DNA from: Bordetella flabilis
Lineage (GTDB): Bacteria; Pseudomonadota; Gammaproteobacteria; Burkholderiales; Burkholderiaceae_B
NCBI RefSeq assembly: GCF_001676725.1
Contig: NZ_CP016172.1
Location: 1,116,001 to 1,180,000 of the forward strand
Length of the DNA: 64,000 bases
Reading direction: 5' to 3'
This document shows, piece after piece, positions 16,801-25,575 of the stretch. The notes under the pieces are model-generated. The model did not search any database, was not told the origin of the DNA, and saw nothing but the letters and a program-made list of their open reading frames with translations. Position numbers and translations under genes: made by a program. Position 1 is the first letter of the stretch. Every line of letters begins with the position of its first letter.

Positions 16801-19800
16801 ATGCATCCCAGCCTCCTGCGACCCGTGCAACTCCGTCTGCTGGGCGAATTCGACGTCGCCGTGGGCGATGTCCAGAGCACGCGCGCCATCACCTATAACA
16901 AGCCGAGGCTGCTGCTGGCGCTGCTGGCGCTGGCCCAGGGCAAGCCGTACACCCGCGCCGAACTGGCGGACATGCTGTGGCCGGACGAGCTGCGCGACGG
17001 CCGCGCCAATCTGCGGCATGCCCTGTTCGTGCTGCGGCGGCTTTTCGAGCGCGTGCCGGACGTGTGGCTGTCCAGCAACAACACGCTGGCGCTCAACCCG
17101 CGCGCCATCATGGTGGATGTGCTGGCCCTGACCGGTGGCCCGGGGTACGAAGCCTTGAGCCTGGAGGAGCGCCTCTCCTACGACCGCGGTCGCCTGCTCG
17201 AATACACCGAATTGCCTGAAAGCCCCGCCTTCATCAGCTGGCGTACCAGTTGGCAATCCCGCATCGAGCGCGAGATATCCGAATGCCGCAAGGCGCTGCT
17301 CAGCCGCCAGATCGAGCAGGGCCGCCATGCGGACGCGCTGGAGCACGCCAAATCCTGGGTGCAGGCCCATCCCGACGATGAGGGGGCGCACCGCCAGTTG
17401 ATCCGCCTGCTGCGCGACAGCGGCAACCGCGAGGCTGCATTGCTGGCCTACGACGATTGCGTTGCCGTGATGCGGGAACGCTACGACTCGGAGCCCTCCG
17501 AGGAAACGCGCGAACTGGTGCAGGACGGCATGGCCGTGATCGAGCCGCCGCCTCCAGAGCTGCCCGGGGAGCGGCAATACCGGCCGCTGGCGGTGCTGGC
17601 GGTGATCCTGTCCCCGGACGACGCGGGCATGCATCCCGAGCAGACCCTGCACGGCCTGCAGATGGCGCGCAAGCATCTGCTGGATCTCGCGCGCAAGGAA
17701 GGCTGCCATGTCCTGCGCGGCATGGCCAGCAACCTGGCCATCGTGTTCGGCTATCCCTCGCTGACCGAACGGCCGACCCACGCCGGGGCGCGCCTGGCCT
17801 GCGCTTTCCGTAATGTGGCCCTGCCGCCGGGGGTGCGGGTGGGCATGGGCCTGCACGCGGACATCGCCCTGATCGAATCCGACGAGCGGCCCGACGCGGG
17901 AGCCCTGGTCACGCAGGAGGCCATGCGCCTGGGCTATCTCGCCGAGGCGGGCGAGGTGCTGGTGAGCGCCGCCGTGCGCGATCGCCTGGCGGATCAGTTC
18001 GGGGTGCGCAGCGAGAAACGCTATGGCCGCGACCTGTGTCTCCTGGAAGCGCCGCTGGAAGGACAGGGCGTGCACCGCATGTTCGGGCGCGTCCGTGAAT
18101 TCGACAGCCTGGTGCGCATGTGGGCGCGGCTGCCGCCCGCCCATCCGCCCACCGCGATGATGATGCGCGGCGAGCCGGGCATCGGCAAATCGCTGCTGGC
18201 CGGCGTCATGGCGGAGTACGTGCGCCGCACCGGCGGCGAAGTGTGCCTGCTCGCCTGCCACGAAGGACATGGCGACACGCCGTTCCATCCCGTGCGCGAG
18301 TACCTGTTGCGACGCCTGTCGCTGGAATGGGGCGCGACCGACATCAGCGACGCCCCCGCGGGCGATCTGCGCTCACGTTCGGTGGACATTCTCTGCAAGC
18401 GCGTCGGCCTCGATGCCTCCGTGCGGGACGGGCTGCGGCGGGTGCTGTTCCCGGAAAGCGGCCGGGGCGGTCCCGGGGAGCCCGTGCCGGGCGATGCCTC
18501 GCGCGGACAGCTGGTGGAGGTGCTCGCCGCCATCCTGGCGCATCGTGACGAACCGGGACGGCCACGGCTGTTGATCTGGGAGGACCTGCATTGGGCCGAC
18601 CAGTCCAGCCTGGCGCTGATCCAGGCCCTGATGGGCCGGATGCAGGCGGCTCCCATGATGGTGCTGACGACCGCGCGCGAGGAATTCTCGCGCACCTGGC
18701 AGGCGCACGACCTGGTGCTCAAGCCGCTGGACCGACAGGCCATGGCCGAACTGGTGGTGCATCGCTCGCGCGGGCAGCGCCTGGCGCCCAGGCTGCGCAG
18801 CCAGATCGTCAGCGGCGCCGAAGGCATCCCCTTGTACGCCGAAGAAATGGTGCGCCAGGTGGCGCTGGGCGGGGACATCGGCGTGACGCCCGTCGTCGCC
18901 GACCTGATCGCCTCGCGCCTGTCGGCGCTGGACCCGGCGGCGCGCCGGCTGGCGCAGTTCGCCGCCGTCGCCGGCCGTCTGGACGACGCGCTGCTGGCAC
19001 GGGCCGCCGCAGCCGGTGGCCTGAGCAGCCGCGATATTCCGCGCCTGCTCGGCGAACTGCACCGGCGCGGCCTGATCGATGACGGCGTGCCGGCGAGTTT
19101 CCGCCATGAATTGATCCGTGCGGCCATCTATACGACGTTGAATCCCGGCGAACGGCGCCGGCAGCATGAACAGGTTGCGCAGTACCTGCTGGACATGGAT
19201 CCGCGCGCGAAGGGACCGGAACCCGCCTATATCGCCTTGCACCTGGACCAGGCCGGCCGGCCGGAAGCGGCGCGCTGGTGGTGCCTGGCCATGCGCGACG
19301 CCCTGGCGCAATCGGCGATCGGCGAGGCGCAGGCGCTGTCCGAGCGCGCCCTGGGCGCGCTGGCCTTGATCGAGGACCCGGACGCCCGCCGCAAGGCCGA
19401 ACTGGAGTGCCAGTTGCTGCGCGGTGCGCTGTTCACGGCGCTCAAGGGCGGCGGCGCGCCGGAGACATCCCGCGCCTACGCGCGCACGGCGGAATTGCGC
19501 GACAGCGGCGATGGTCCGCACACGGAATTCCAGCAGCAGTGGGGCGACTGGATGGTGGCGTTCTGCACGCGTCCGCATGCGGACAGCCTGCAACTGGCCG
19601 ACCGTATGCATCGCGATGCGGCACAGGCGGCCGAAGGCCTGCACCTGGGCTGGGCGCAATACGCCTACGGCTATACGCGGCTGTGGATGGGCGACGCGGT
19701 GAACGCGGAGCGCTGGATGCGGTTGTGCATCCAGACGCTGGGCGGGCAGCCGCACCATAGCCTGCGCTATGCCTGCTGCGGGGCCGATGGGGTGAGCCTT

Positions 19801-20436
19801 GCCAGGACGATGCTGGGGCTTGCGTTGACCTTGCAGGGCCGCGAACAGGAAGGACTGGCGAGCGCGCGCGCGGGTGTCGAAAGCGCCGAGCGGCTGGATC
19901 ACCTCGCCACCCGGGTGCTTTGCCTGAGCATCCTGACGAAGGTGCACTGGTTGCGCGGGGACGAGGACGCGACACAGGAAGTGGCGCAACGCCTCGCGCC
20001 GGTGGCCGGCAAGACGGATTTCCTGTTGTGGAACGAACTCGCGCAGGGCTGGGCGGGCTGGGCCCGCGCGCGCGGCGGCGACGCGACGGCCGTCGCCGAT
20101 ATCGAAAGCGCGGTCCGGGCATGTGCCGAGGGCATGCCGGTGTTGCGCTCCACCATGGAATTGCTGCTGGCCCAGGCGCACCTGGCCTGGGACCATGCCG
20201 ACGCGGCCATGGGCGCGTTGGAGCGCGCGGGCGCCATTATGGAAATGTTCGGTACGGAGTTCCTGCGCGGCGAATACCTGTGCCTGCTGGGCGATGCCTG
20301 GGACAAGCAGGGCGACGGCGCACGCGCGGTCGCCTGCTGGCGCCAGGCGCTGACGGAAAGCCGTCGCCTGGGCCTTTCGCTGTCGGCCCGCAAGGCCGAG
20401 GCGCGGGTGTGGGCCGAGGCATCCTGGGCCGCTTGA
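16801..20436 (+). CDS. Multidomain SARP/BTAD-type transcriptional regulator with AAA ATPase and TPR-like repeats
   Basis: This 1211-residue protein resembles AfsR/SARP-type activators. Residues about 10-100 form an OmpR-like winged helix (LRLLGEFDVAV, KPRLLLALLALAQGK, LADMLWPD, NLRHALFVLRRLF); residues about 105-250 match a bacterial transcriptional activator domain (BTAD), ending in EAALLAYDDCVAVMRE. Residues about 258-425 look like a degenerate class III nucleotide cyclase, with GCHVLRGMASNLAIVFGYPS and VRVGMGLHADIALIE but no clear metal-binding Asp pair. An ATPase follows, with Walker A GEPGIGKS at 457-464 and Walker B LLIWEDLHWAD near 590-600, then a long helical repeat region to the end. 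The only usable in-frame ATG is 16801; no strong ribosome binding site is seen. Its position divergent from the T6SS operon suggests it controls that operon. Confidence 0.85.
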   Translation: MHPSLLRPVQLRLLGEFDVAVGDVQSTRAITYNKPRLLLALLALAQGKPYTRAELADMLWPDELRDGRANLRHALFVLRRLFERVPDVWLSSNNTLALNPRAIMVDVLALTGGPGYEALSLEERLSYDRGRLLEYTELPESPAFISWRTSWQSRIEREISECRKALLSRQIEQGRHADALEHAKSWVQAHPDDEGAHRQLIRLLRDSGNREAALLAYDDCVAVMRERYDSEPSEETRELVQDGMAVIEPPPPELPGERQYRPLAVLAVILSPDDAGMHPEQTLHGLQMARKHLLDLARKEGCHVLRGMASNLAIVFGYPSLTERPTHAGARLACAFRNVALPPGVRVGMGLHADIALIESDERPDAGALVTQEAMRLGYLAEAGEVLVSAAVRDRLADQFGVRSEKRYGRDLCLLEAPLEGQGVHRMFGRVREFDSLVRMWARLPPAHPPTAMMMRGEPGIGKSLLAGVMAEYVRRTGGEVCLLACHEGHGDTPFHPVREYLLRRLSLEWGATDISDAPAGDLRSRSVDILCKRVGLDASVRDGLRRVLFPESGRGGPGEPVPGDASRGQLVEVLAAILAHRDEPGRPRLLIWEDLHWADQSSLALIQALMGRMQAAPMMVLTTAREEFSRTWQAHDLVLKPLDRQAMAELVVHRSRGQRLAPRLRSQIVSGAEGIPLYAEEMVRQVALGGDIGVTPVVADLIASRLSALDPAARRLAQFAAVAGRLDDALLARAAAAGGLSSRDIPRLLGELHRRGLIDDGVPASFRHELIRAAIYTTLNPGERRRQHEQVAQYLLDMDPRAKGPEPAYIALHLDQAGRPEAARWWCLAMRDALAQSAIGEAQALSERALGALALIEDPDARRKAELECQLLRGALFTALKGGGAPETSRAYARTAELRDSGDGPHTEFQQQWGDWMVAFCTRPHADSLQLADRMHRDAAQAAEGLHLGWAQYAYGYTRLWMGDAVNAERWMRLCIQTLGGQPHHSLRYACCGADGVSLARTMLGLALTLQGREQEGLASARAGVESAERLDHLATRVLCLSILTKVHWLRGDEDATQEVAQRLAPVAGKTDFLLWNELAQGWAGWARARGGDATAVADIESAVRACAEGMPVLRSTMELLLAQAHLAWDHADAAMGALERAGAIMEMFGTEFLRGEYLCLLGDAWDKQGDGARAVACWRQALTESRRLGLSLSARKAEARVWAEASWAA

Positions 20437-20566
20437 CGCGCTGGGTGGCGCCGCAACGGGAAGGCCGCCGCCTGAAACTGGCCGAAGTTGGCTGATGCCG
20501 TCCGAGGATCCGCGGAATGTCACGGATGCGCGCGGAGGCCGGAGGACGCACCATGACCCTTTGCGC

Positions 20567-21855
20567 TCAGTCGGCGAGCTTGTCGGCCGAAGCCTGCAGT
20601 CCTTCCAGGATGCGCTCGGCCAGCGGCTAGGGAAACCCTTGCGGCAGCCTGGCGCGGACCGCGTGTACGACTTCCGGCGTGCGCGCCACCAGATCGTCGA
20701 CCACGAAACGGGCGCCGCGTCCATCGGGCGTGACGACGCCATGGCGCTCGCCGGCGATCAGCCAGTGCCGCCGCCCGATCTCGCGCATGAGCCAATGCGC
20801 GTTTTTCGACCGCACGGCCATGGCCATCTTCGCCCTGAAGGGAGACAGCTTGCCGGGTCCCTCGCCCAGGAACGGTAGCGCGGACAACACGCCATACAAG
20901 GGTGTGAGCCCATAGCCACCGCCAGGCCGCAGGAACACGCTGAAGTTCTTGGCATGGCCATCGGGTGCCCACAACATCCACAAGAGCAATTGCGCCTGGA
21001 AAAAGAGGCGCTTATCACGCTCGGCTTGCATGGAGGTATCGAGCAAACCCATGACGCGGCCCATGCCAGGCCCTCCGTCGGCCTCGTACTTCAGGTGCGG
21101 TGGCGTGCCTGTGGCCTGGCACATGTCTTCCTGTGGCAGCCGGACCAGCCACGTGCGCTTTTTGTCGTTGGTAAACCAGGCGCGGTCGAAGCGCGTCACC
21201 GACAGCACCTTCATGTCTTCGAACTGCAGCGGTTCGCACTCGGCCACGGGCAGGCCGTGGGCGCGCAGAATTTCTGCGCAGAGCCACTCGTTCTCCACGG
21301 ACTCGGCGAGGTCCAACTGCATGTTGCCTACCCGCCCCATGGGTAGCTTGAAAATGTGGGTGGTCGGCGTCACGCCATGTGGGCGGCACCACCGCCCTTC
21401 GTAGCGCAAAAGTGCCGTTTTCTCCTGCGCGCCGGCGATGGAAATGCGCAAGTCTTTCGTCCCGGCATGCGCGGCGCCGGCCATAGGGCCGGGTGCAAGC
21501 GCCGCGCGCAGCAATCCGGCCACGTCGGCCTCGCCCAGGGGGTCGCCTGGACCGATGTGGCGTCCTCCGGTGCCATGCCCTCGGGCAGGAGCTGGAGCGC
21601 GCCCGCGCAATCGCGCCCCACCTGAGCCAGCAAGTCGAAGGCATCGGTGGAATCGGCCCGGTATCTGCGCGCCACCCGTTCACGGATGTCTTTGCTGTCC
21701 GGCAACAAGTTTTCGAAGTAGGCCCGCACCGCACTTCCACGATGGGGAGGATTGCCAGGGGCAAAGGGAAGCGACAAGGACAGGGCGCGGCCTCGCGCTG
21801 AGGCGACCCAGCGATCGTCATACTGCCTATATGCTGTATTTGCCTCCGCCGGCAT
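20567..21855 (-). pseudogene. hipA: Decayed HipA-family kinase gene (N-truncated, frameshifted, amber codon)
   Basis: Joined across two frames the product is clearly HipA-like: WVASARGRALSLSLPFAPG and FENLLPDSKDIRERVARRY in the first frame (21855 to about 21545), then RISIAGAQEKTALLRYEG, THIFKLPMGRVGNMQLD, SVENEWLCAEILRAHGLPVA and RFDRAW in the second. Three lesions are visible. The usual first 20-30 residues are missing upstream of 21855. A frame change falls near a run of five C (21538-21542). TAG at 20627-20629 interrupts the C-terminus, after which PLAERILEGLQASADKLAD continues in frame to TGA at 20567-20569. Kinase motifs such as DGHAKNFSVFL survive. No hipB partner is seen. The single-base frameshift alone could be a sequencing error; the three lesions together argue for real decay. 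Confidence 0.85.
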
Positions 21856-22017
21856 GGTGCTGCCGATCGGGAGGGGACGGAACAGGCGGCGAGCATCGGA
21901 AGCCCCGGTGGGCGGGCATGGCTTTCCAATTAACAGAAGGCCTGTTGCGAAAAACTCTAATGGACAGTCTCCGCATCGACTTCCAGAATCGGTCGTCGCC
22001 CACCGTCCGTGCGATCC

Positions 22018-23523
22018 ATGCCCCAACCCCTGACTTCCTGGTCCGCCCTCGAACTGCGCCACGCCATCGGCGCCAAGGCGATCTCGCCCGTCGAATTGTT
22101 GCAGGCCTGCCTGGCGCGCATCGAGGCCATCAACCCGTATCTCAACGCGGTCACCGCGACCTGCTTCGACCGCGCGAGGCAGGAAGCCCGCGCCGCCGAA
22201 GCCGCCGTATTGCGCGGCGACCCGCTTGGCGTCCTTCATGGGCTGCCGTTCGGCGTAAAAGACCTGGAAGAGACCGAGGGCCTGCTCACCACCTATGGAT
22301 CGCCCATGTATCGCAACCATGTGCCGGCGGCCGACAACCTGATGGTGGCGCGCATGCGGGCTGCGGGCGCCATCGTGGTCGGCAAGACCAATGTCCCCGA
22401 ACTGGGCGCGGGCGCCAACACGCGCAATCCCGTGTGGGGCGCCACCGGCAACCCCTTCGATCCGCGCCTGAATTGCGGGGGCTCCTCCGGCGGTTCCGCG
22501 GTGGCACTGGCCACCGACATGCTGCCGCTCTGCACCGGCTCGGACACCGGCGGATCGCTGCGCATCCCGGCGGCCAAGTGCGGCGTCGTCGGTTTCCGGC
22601 CTTCACCCGGCCTGGTGCCGGTCGAGCGGCGAGCGCTGGGATGGACGCCCATCTCCGTCGTCGGGCCCATGGGACGCTGCATGGACGATGTGGGCCTGCA
22701 TCTGTCCGCGATCGCGGGGCGTTCCGACAACGACCCGCTTTCGTACGACGTGGACGCCACGGCCTTCGCCCGGTTGCGGCAACGCGATCTCGCCAGCCTG
22801 CGTGTCGGCTACACCGTGGACTTCGGTGTCTGCGATGTCGACGACGATATCCGGCGGGTATTCCTGTCCCGCATCGAGTCAATGCGGCATCTGTTCAAAA
22901 GCTGCGCGCCCGTGCAGCCGGACCTGGCGGCCGCCGACCGCTGCTTCGACGTGATCCGCGCCGCCAACTATGTGGCCCGTTATCGCGATGCCTACGAACG
23001 GGACCCGGCGAATCTCGGCCCCAACCCGCGCGCCAACTACGAGATGGGCGCCTCGATGACGCTGGCCGACCATACCGCCGCGCACCTGGACCAGACCCGC
23101 ATGTTCAAGTCGTTCCAGTCCCTGTTCCAGGACTACGACATCATCCTCTCGCCCACCACGCCCGTGACGCCCTTCGCGTGGACGCAACTGGCGCTGGACC
23201 GGATCAACGGCAAGCCGCTGGAAAACTACTACCGCTGGCTGGCTCTGACCTATGTCGTTACCCTGATGACCAATCCGGCGTTGTCCATGCCTTGCGGGCG
23301 CGACCACGCGGGCATGCCTTTCGGCATGCAGGTGATCGGCGGATTCCGCCAGGACCTGGCGCTGCTCGAAGCCTGCAAATCGCTGGAATGGGCTTGGGCG
23401 CGGATTCCCGATCTGGGCCGGCCCTTGCCGGACCTGCAGCGATTGCGCGCGCAGCCGCCACTGGATTTCCGTGGCGGCCTCGTCACCGCGCCGCCGGACG
23501 CGGCCTTGGTCCGCGCGGGCTAG
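22018..23523 (+). CDS. Amidase-signature family hydrolase
   Basis: The protein (501 residues from ATG 22018; a GTG nine bases earlier is also possible) belongs to the amidase-signature family, which hydrolyses C-N bonds in amides. The Ser-cisSer-Lys triad is visible as Lys81 in FGVKDLEETEG, Ser156 in CGGSSGGSA and Ser180 in GSDTGGSLRIPA. The C-terminal MPFGMQVIGGFRQDLALLEA is also typical. It is the first gene of a plus-strand run that continues with a dipeptide-type ABC transporter and an M81-like peptidase, separated by 274 bp that may hold a second promoter. The substrate cannot be read from the sequence; a small amide or peptide amide is likely. Confidence 0.92.
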   Translation: MPQPLTSWSALELRHAIGAKAISPVELLQACLARIEAINPYLNAVTATCFDRARQEARAAEAAVLRGDPLGVLHGLPFGVKDLEETEGLLTTYGSPMYRNHVPAADNLMVARMRAAGAIVVGKTNVPELGAGANTRNPVWGATGNPFDPRLNCGGSSGGSAVALATDMLPLCTGSDTGGSLRIPAAKCGVVGFRPSPGLVPVERRALGWTPISVVGPMGRCMDDVGLHLSAIAGRSDNDPLSYDVDATAFARLRQRDLASLRVGYTVDFGVCDVDDDIRRVFLSRIESMRHLFKSCAPVQPDLAAADRCFDVIRAANYVARYRDAYERDPANLGPNPRANYEMGASMTLADHTAAHLDQTRMFKSFQSLFQDYDIILSPTTPVTPFAWTQLALDRINGKPLENYYRWLALTYVVTLMTNPALSMPCGRDHAGMPFGMQVIGGFRQDLALLEACKSLEWAWARIPDLGRPLPDLQRLRAQPPLDFRGGLVTAPPDAALVRAG

Positions 23524-23673
23524 GCCGAAGCGCCGCATCGGGCGCCGCGCGCCGGTATCGATCATGCTGGGGATATCCCCATCAGGGCGACTACGGGGTC
23601 CGCCGAAAGCCGCGTGTTCATTGGCCTTCCGGCGCGTTCTAATTTGGGCAACGGCTTCTCGACAATATTGAAA

Positions 23674-23703
23674 TTGTTGCGCGCACGGGCCGACCCATAG
23701 AAT
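23674..23703 (+). promoter_or_regulatory. Candidate sigma-70 promoter for the ABC transporter genes
   Basis: TTGTTG (23674-23679) and TAGAAT (23698-23703) are separated by 18 bp and lie about 95 bp before the first permease start, in a locally AT-rich patch. The match is moderate and no transcription data are available. Confidence 0.33.
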
Positions 23704-23797
23704 TTGTGCGCCGCGCCAGGGCCTGTACGCGTCATGCCAGTCAGCATGAGGCATCGCGCCCGGGGTCCACTGTTGTGACGCTTATCGACGAGGTCCG

Positions 23798-24739
23798 ATG
23801 TTCTCGTACATCCTGCGCCGCCTGCTCGCGACCTTGCCCGTCATGCTGTTCGTCGCGCTGTTCGTGTTCGGCCTGCTCGATCTGGCGCCTGGCGATCCCG
23901 CGGCGCTGCTGGCGGGCGAGGATGCCACCGCCCAGGACATCGCCCGCATCCGGGCCACCCTCGGACTGGACCAGCCCTTCCTGCTGCGCTTCGGCCATTG
24001 GATATGGGCGGTGCTGCATGGCGACCTGGGGACCTCGCTCTTCACCAGCCAGCCCGTCAGCTACATGATCGGGCAGCGGCTCGCGCCGACCTTCAGCCTG
24101 ATGGTGATGACGCTGATCCTGTCGGTACTGGTGGCCGTGCCCCTGGGCGCGCTGGCGGCGTGGCGGCACAATGCCTGGCAGGACCGCGGCATCATGGTCA
24201 GCGCCGTGCTGGGATTTTCCGTTCCGTCCTTCGTCGTGGGTTATCTGCTGGCCTGGGTACTGGGCCTGCAACTGCGCTGGTTCCCGGTGCAGGGCTATGT
24301 GCCCTTCGCGCGCGGCGTGGGGGCGTCCCTGCACACGCTGGTGCTGCCGGCCCTGGCGCTGGGCAGCGTCTATATCGCCCTGATCACCCGCATTACCCGC
24401 GCCACGCTGCTGGAAACGCTGTCGCAGGACTATGTGCGGACGGCGCGCGCCAAGGGCGTGCACGACCGCGCGCTATTGTTCCGGCATGCGCTTAAGAACG
24501 CGGCCGTGCCCATACTCACCGTGGTCGGCAGCGGGGTGGCGCTGCTGATCAGCGGCACCGTCATCACCGAAACGGTGTTCTCCATCCCCGGACTCGGCCG
24601 CCTTACGGTAGACGCGATCCTGCGCCGCGATTACCCCGTCATCCAGGGCGTCATCCTGTTGTTCAGTTTCATGTACGTGCTGATCAACCTGGCGGTGGAC
24701 CTGCTCTATCGCGTCTTCGACCCAAGGATCAAATACTGA
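23798..24739 (+). CDS. Dipeptide/oligopeptide ABC transporter permease (DppB/OppB-like)
   Basis: This 313-residue inner-membrane protein is an ABC permease of the DppB/OppB type. It has six likely membrane helices, starts MFSYILRRLLATLPVMLFVALFVF-like with the family's R-R-L-L opening, has LDLAPGDPAALLAGEDAT and the short loop GLDQPFLLRFGHWIWAVLHGDLGTSL, and carries the EAA motif region EtlSQDYVRTARAKGVHDRALLFRHALKNA. GAGG precedes the ATG. The stop overlaps the start of the second permease by one base (TGATG). Confidence 0.93.
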   Translation: MFSYILRRLLATLPVMLFVALFVFGLLDLAPGDPAALLAGEDATAQDIARIRATLGLDQPFLLRFGHWIWAVLHGDLGTSLFTSQPVSYMIGQRLAPTFSLMVMTLILSVLVAVPLGALAAWRHNAWQDRGIMVSAVLGFSVPSFVVGYLLAWVLGLQLRWFPVQGYVPFARGVGASLHTLVLPALALGSVYIALITRITRATLLETLSQDYVRTARAKGVHDRALLFRHALKNAAVPILTVVGSGVALLISGTVITETVFSIPGLGRLTVDAILRRDYPVIQGVILLFSFMYVLINLAVDLLYRVFDPRIKY

Positions 24740-25572
24740 TGCGGGCCTTGCTGAAGGCGCTGCGCGCGCATCCCACCATCGCGATCGGCGGCGCGCTTCT
24801 ATTGTTGCTGGCCTTCGTGGCCTTGCTGGCGCCCTGGCTCGGCACCGTGGATCCCACCGCGCTGTCGCCCGTGAACCGCACGCGGCCGCCCAGCGCGCGC
24901 TTCTGGTTCGGCACGGACCTGCTGGGCCGCGACGTGTATTCGCGCGTCATCTACGGGGCGCGCGTATCGCTGATCGTGGGCTTCTCCGTCGCCATCCTGT
25001 CCACGGTGATCGGCGTGGCGATCGGCCTGGCGGCCGGCTTCCTGCGCTGGGTCGACGCGGTCGCCATGCGCATCATGGACGGCTTCATGTCGATACCGAC
25101 CATCCTGCTGGCGATCGCGCTGATCTCGCTGACGCGCGCGTCCCTGCACATAGTCATCATCGCCATCACCGTGGCCGAGGTGCCGCGCGTGGTGCGCCTG
25201 GTGCGCGGCCTGGTGCTGTCGCTGCGCGAGCAGCCTTATGTGGAATCCGCCGTGGCGGCCGGCGCGGGCAAGCTGCGCATCGTGCTGCGCCATATCCTGC
25301 CCAACACCATCGCGCCCCTGACGGTGCAGGCGACCTATATCTGCGGCGTGGCCATCCTTGCCGAGGCCGGCCTGTCCTTTATCGGCGCCGGCGTGCCGCC
25401 GGCGATTCCGTCGTGGGGCAACATCATGGCGGAGGGCCGCGCCCTCTGGCAGATCAAGCCCTACCTGATCGCCTTTCCGGCGGTCTTCCTGTCCATCACG
25501 ATACTGGCCGTCAATATGCTGGGCGACGGCCTGCGCGATGCCATCGATCCGCGCATGGCGGGGAGGATCTGA
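24739..25572 (+). CDS. Dipeptide/oligopeptide ABC transporter permease (DppC/OppC-like)
   Basis: The 277-residue product is the second permease, of the DppC/OppC type. It has an N-terminal helix, the WFGTDLLGRDVYSRVIYGARVSL signature, and the EAA loop EQPYVESAVAAGAGKLRIVLRHILPN. It ends with NMLGDGLRDAIDPRMAGRI, a standard end for this family. It is translationally coupled to the first permease through a one-base overlap, and the ATPase gene starts 3 bp after its stop with GGGAGGA upstream. Confidence 0.94.
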   Translation: MRALLKALRAHPTIAIGGALLLLLAFVALLAPWLGTVDPTALSPVNRTRPPSARFWFGTDLLGRDVYSRVIYGARVSLIVGFSVAILSTVIGVAIGLAAGFLRWVDAVAMRIMDGFMSIPTILLAIALISLTRASLHIVIIAITVAEVPRVVRLVRGLVLSLREQPYVESAVAAGAGKLRIVLRHILPNTIAPLTVQATYICGVAILAEAGLSFIGAGVPPAIPSWGNIMAEGRALWQIKPYLIAFPAVFLSITILAVNMLGDGLRDAIDPRMAGRI

Positions 25573-25575
25573 CGC

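Noticed and set aside
18373..20742. Minus-strand frame of 789 codons opposite the SARP-like regulator
   Set aside because: Antisense shadow; winged-helix and ATPase motifs are on the plus strand.
21870..22017. IS or attachment-site remnant between hipA and the amidase
   Set aside because: A more AT-rich patch is visible but no inverted repeat, transposase fragment or target duplication could be found.
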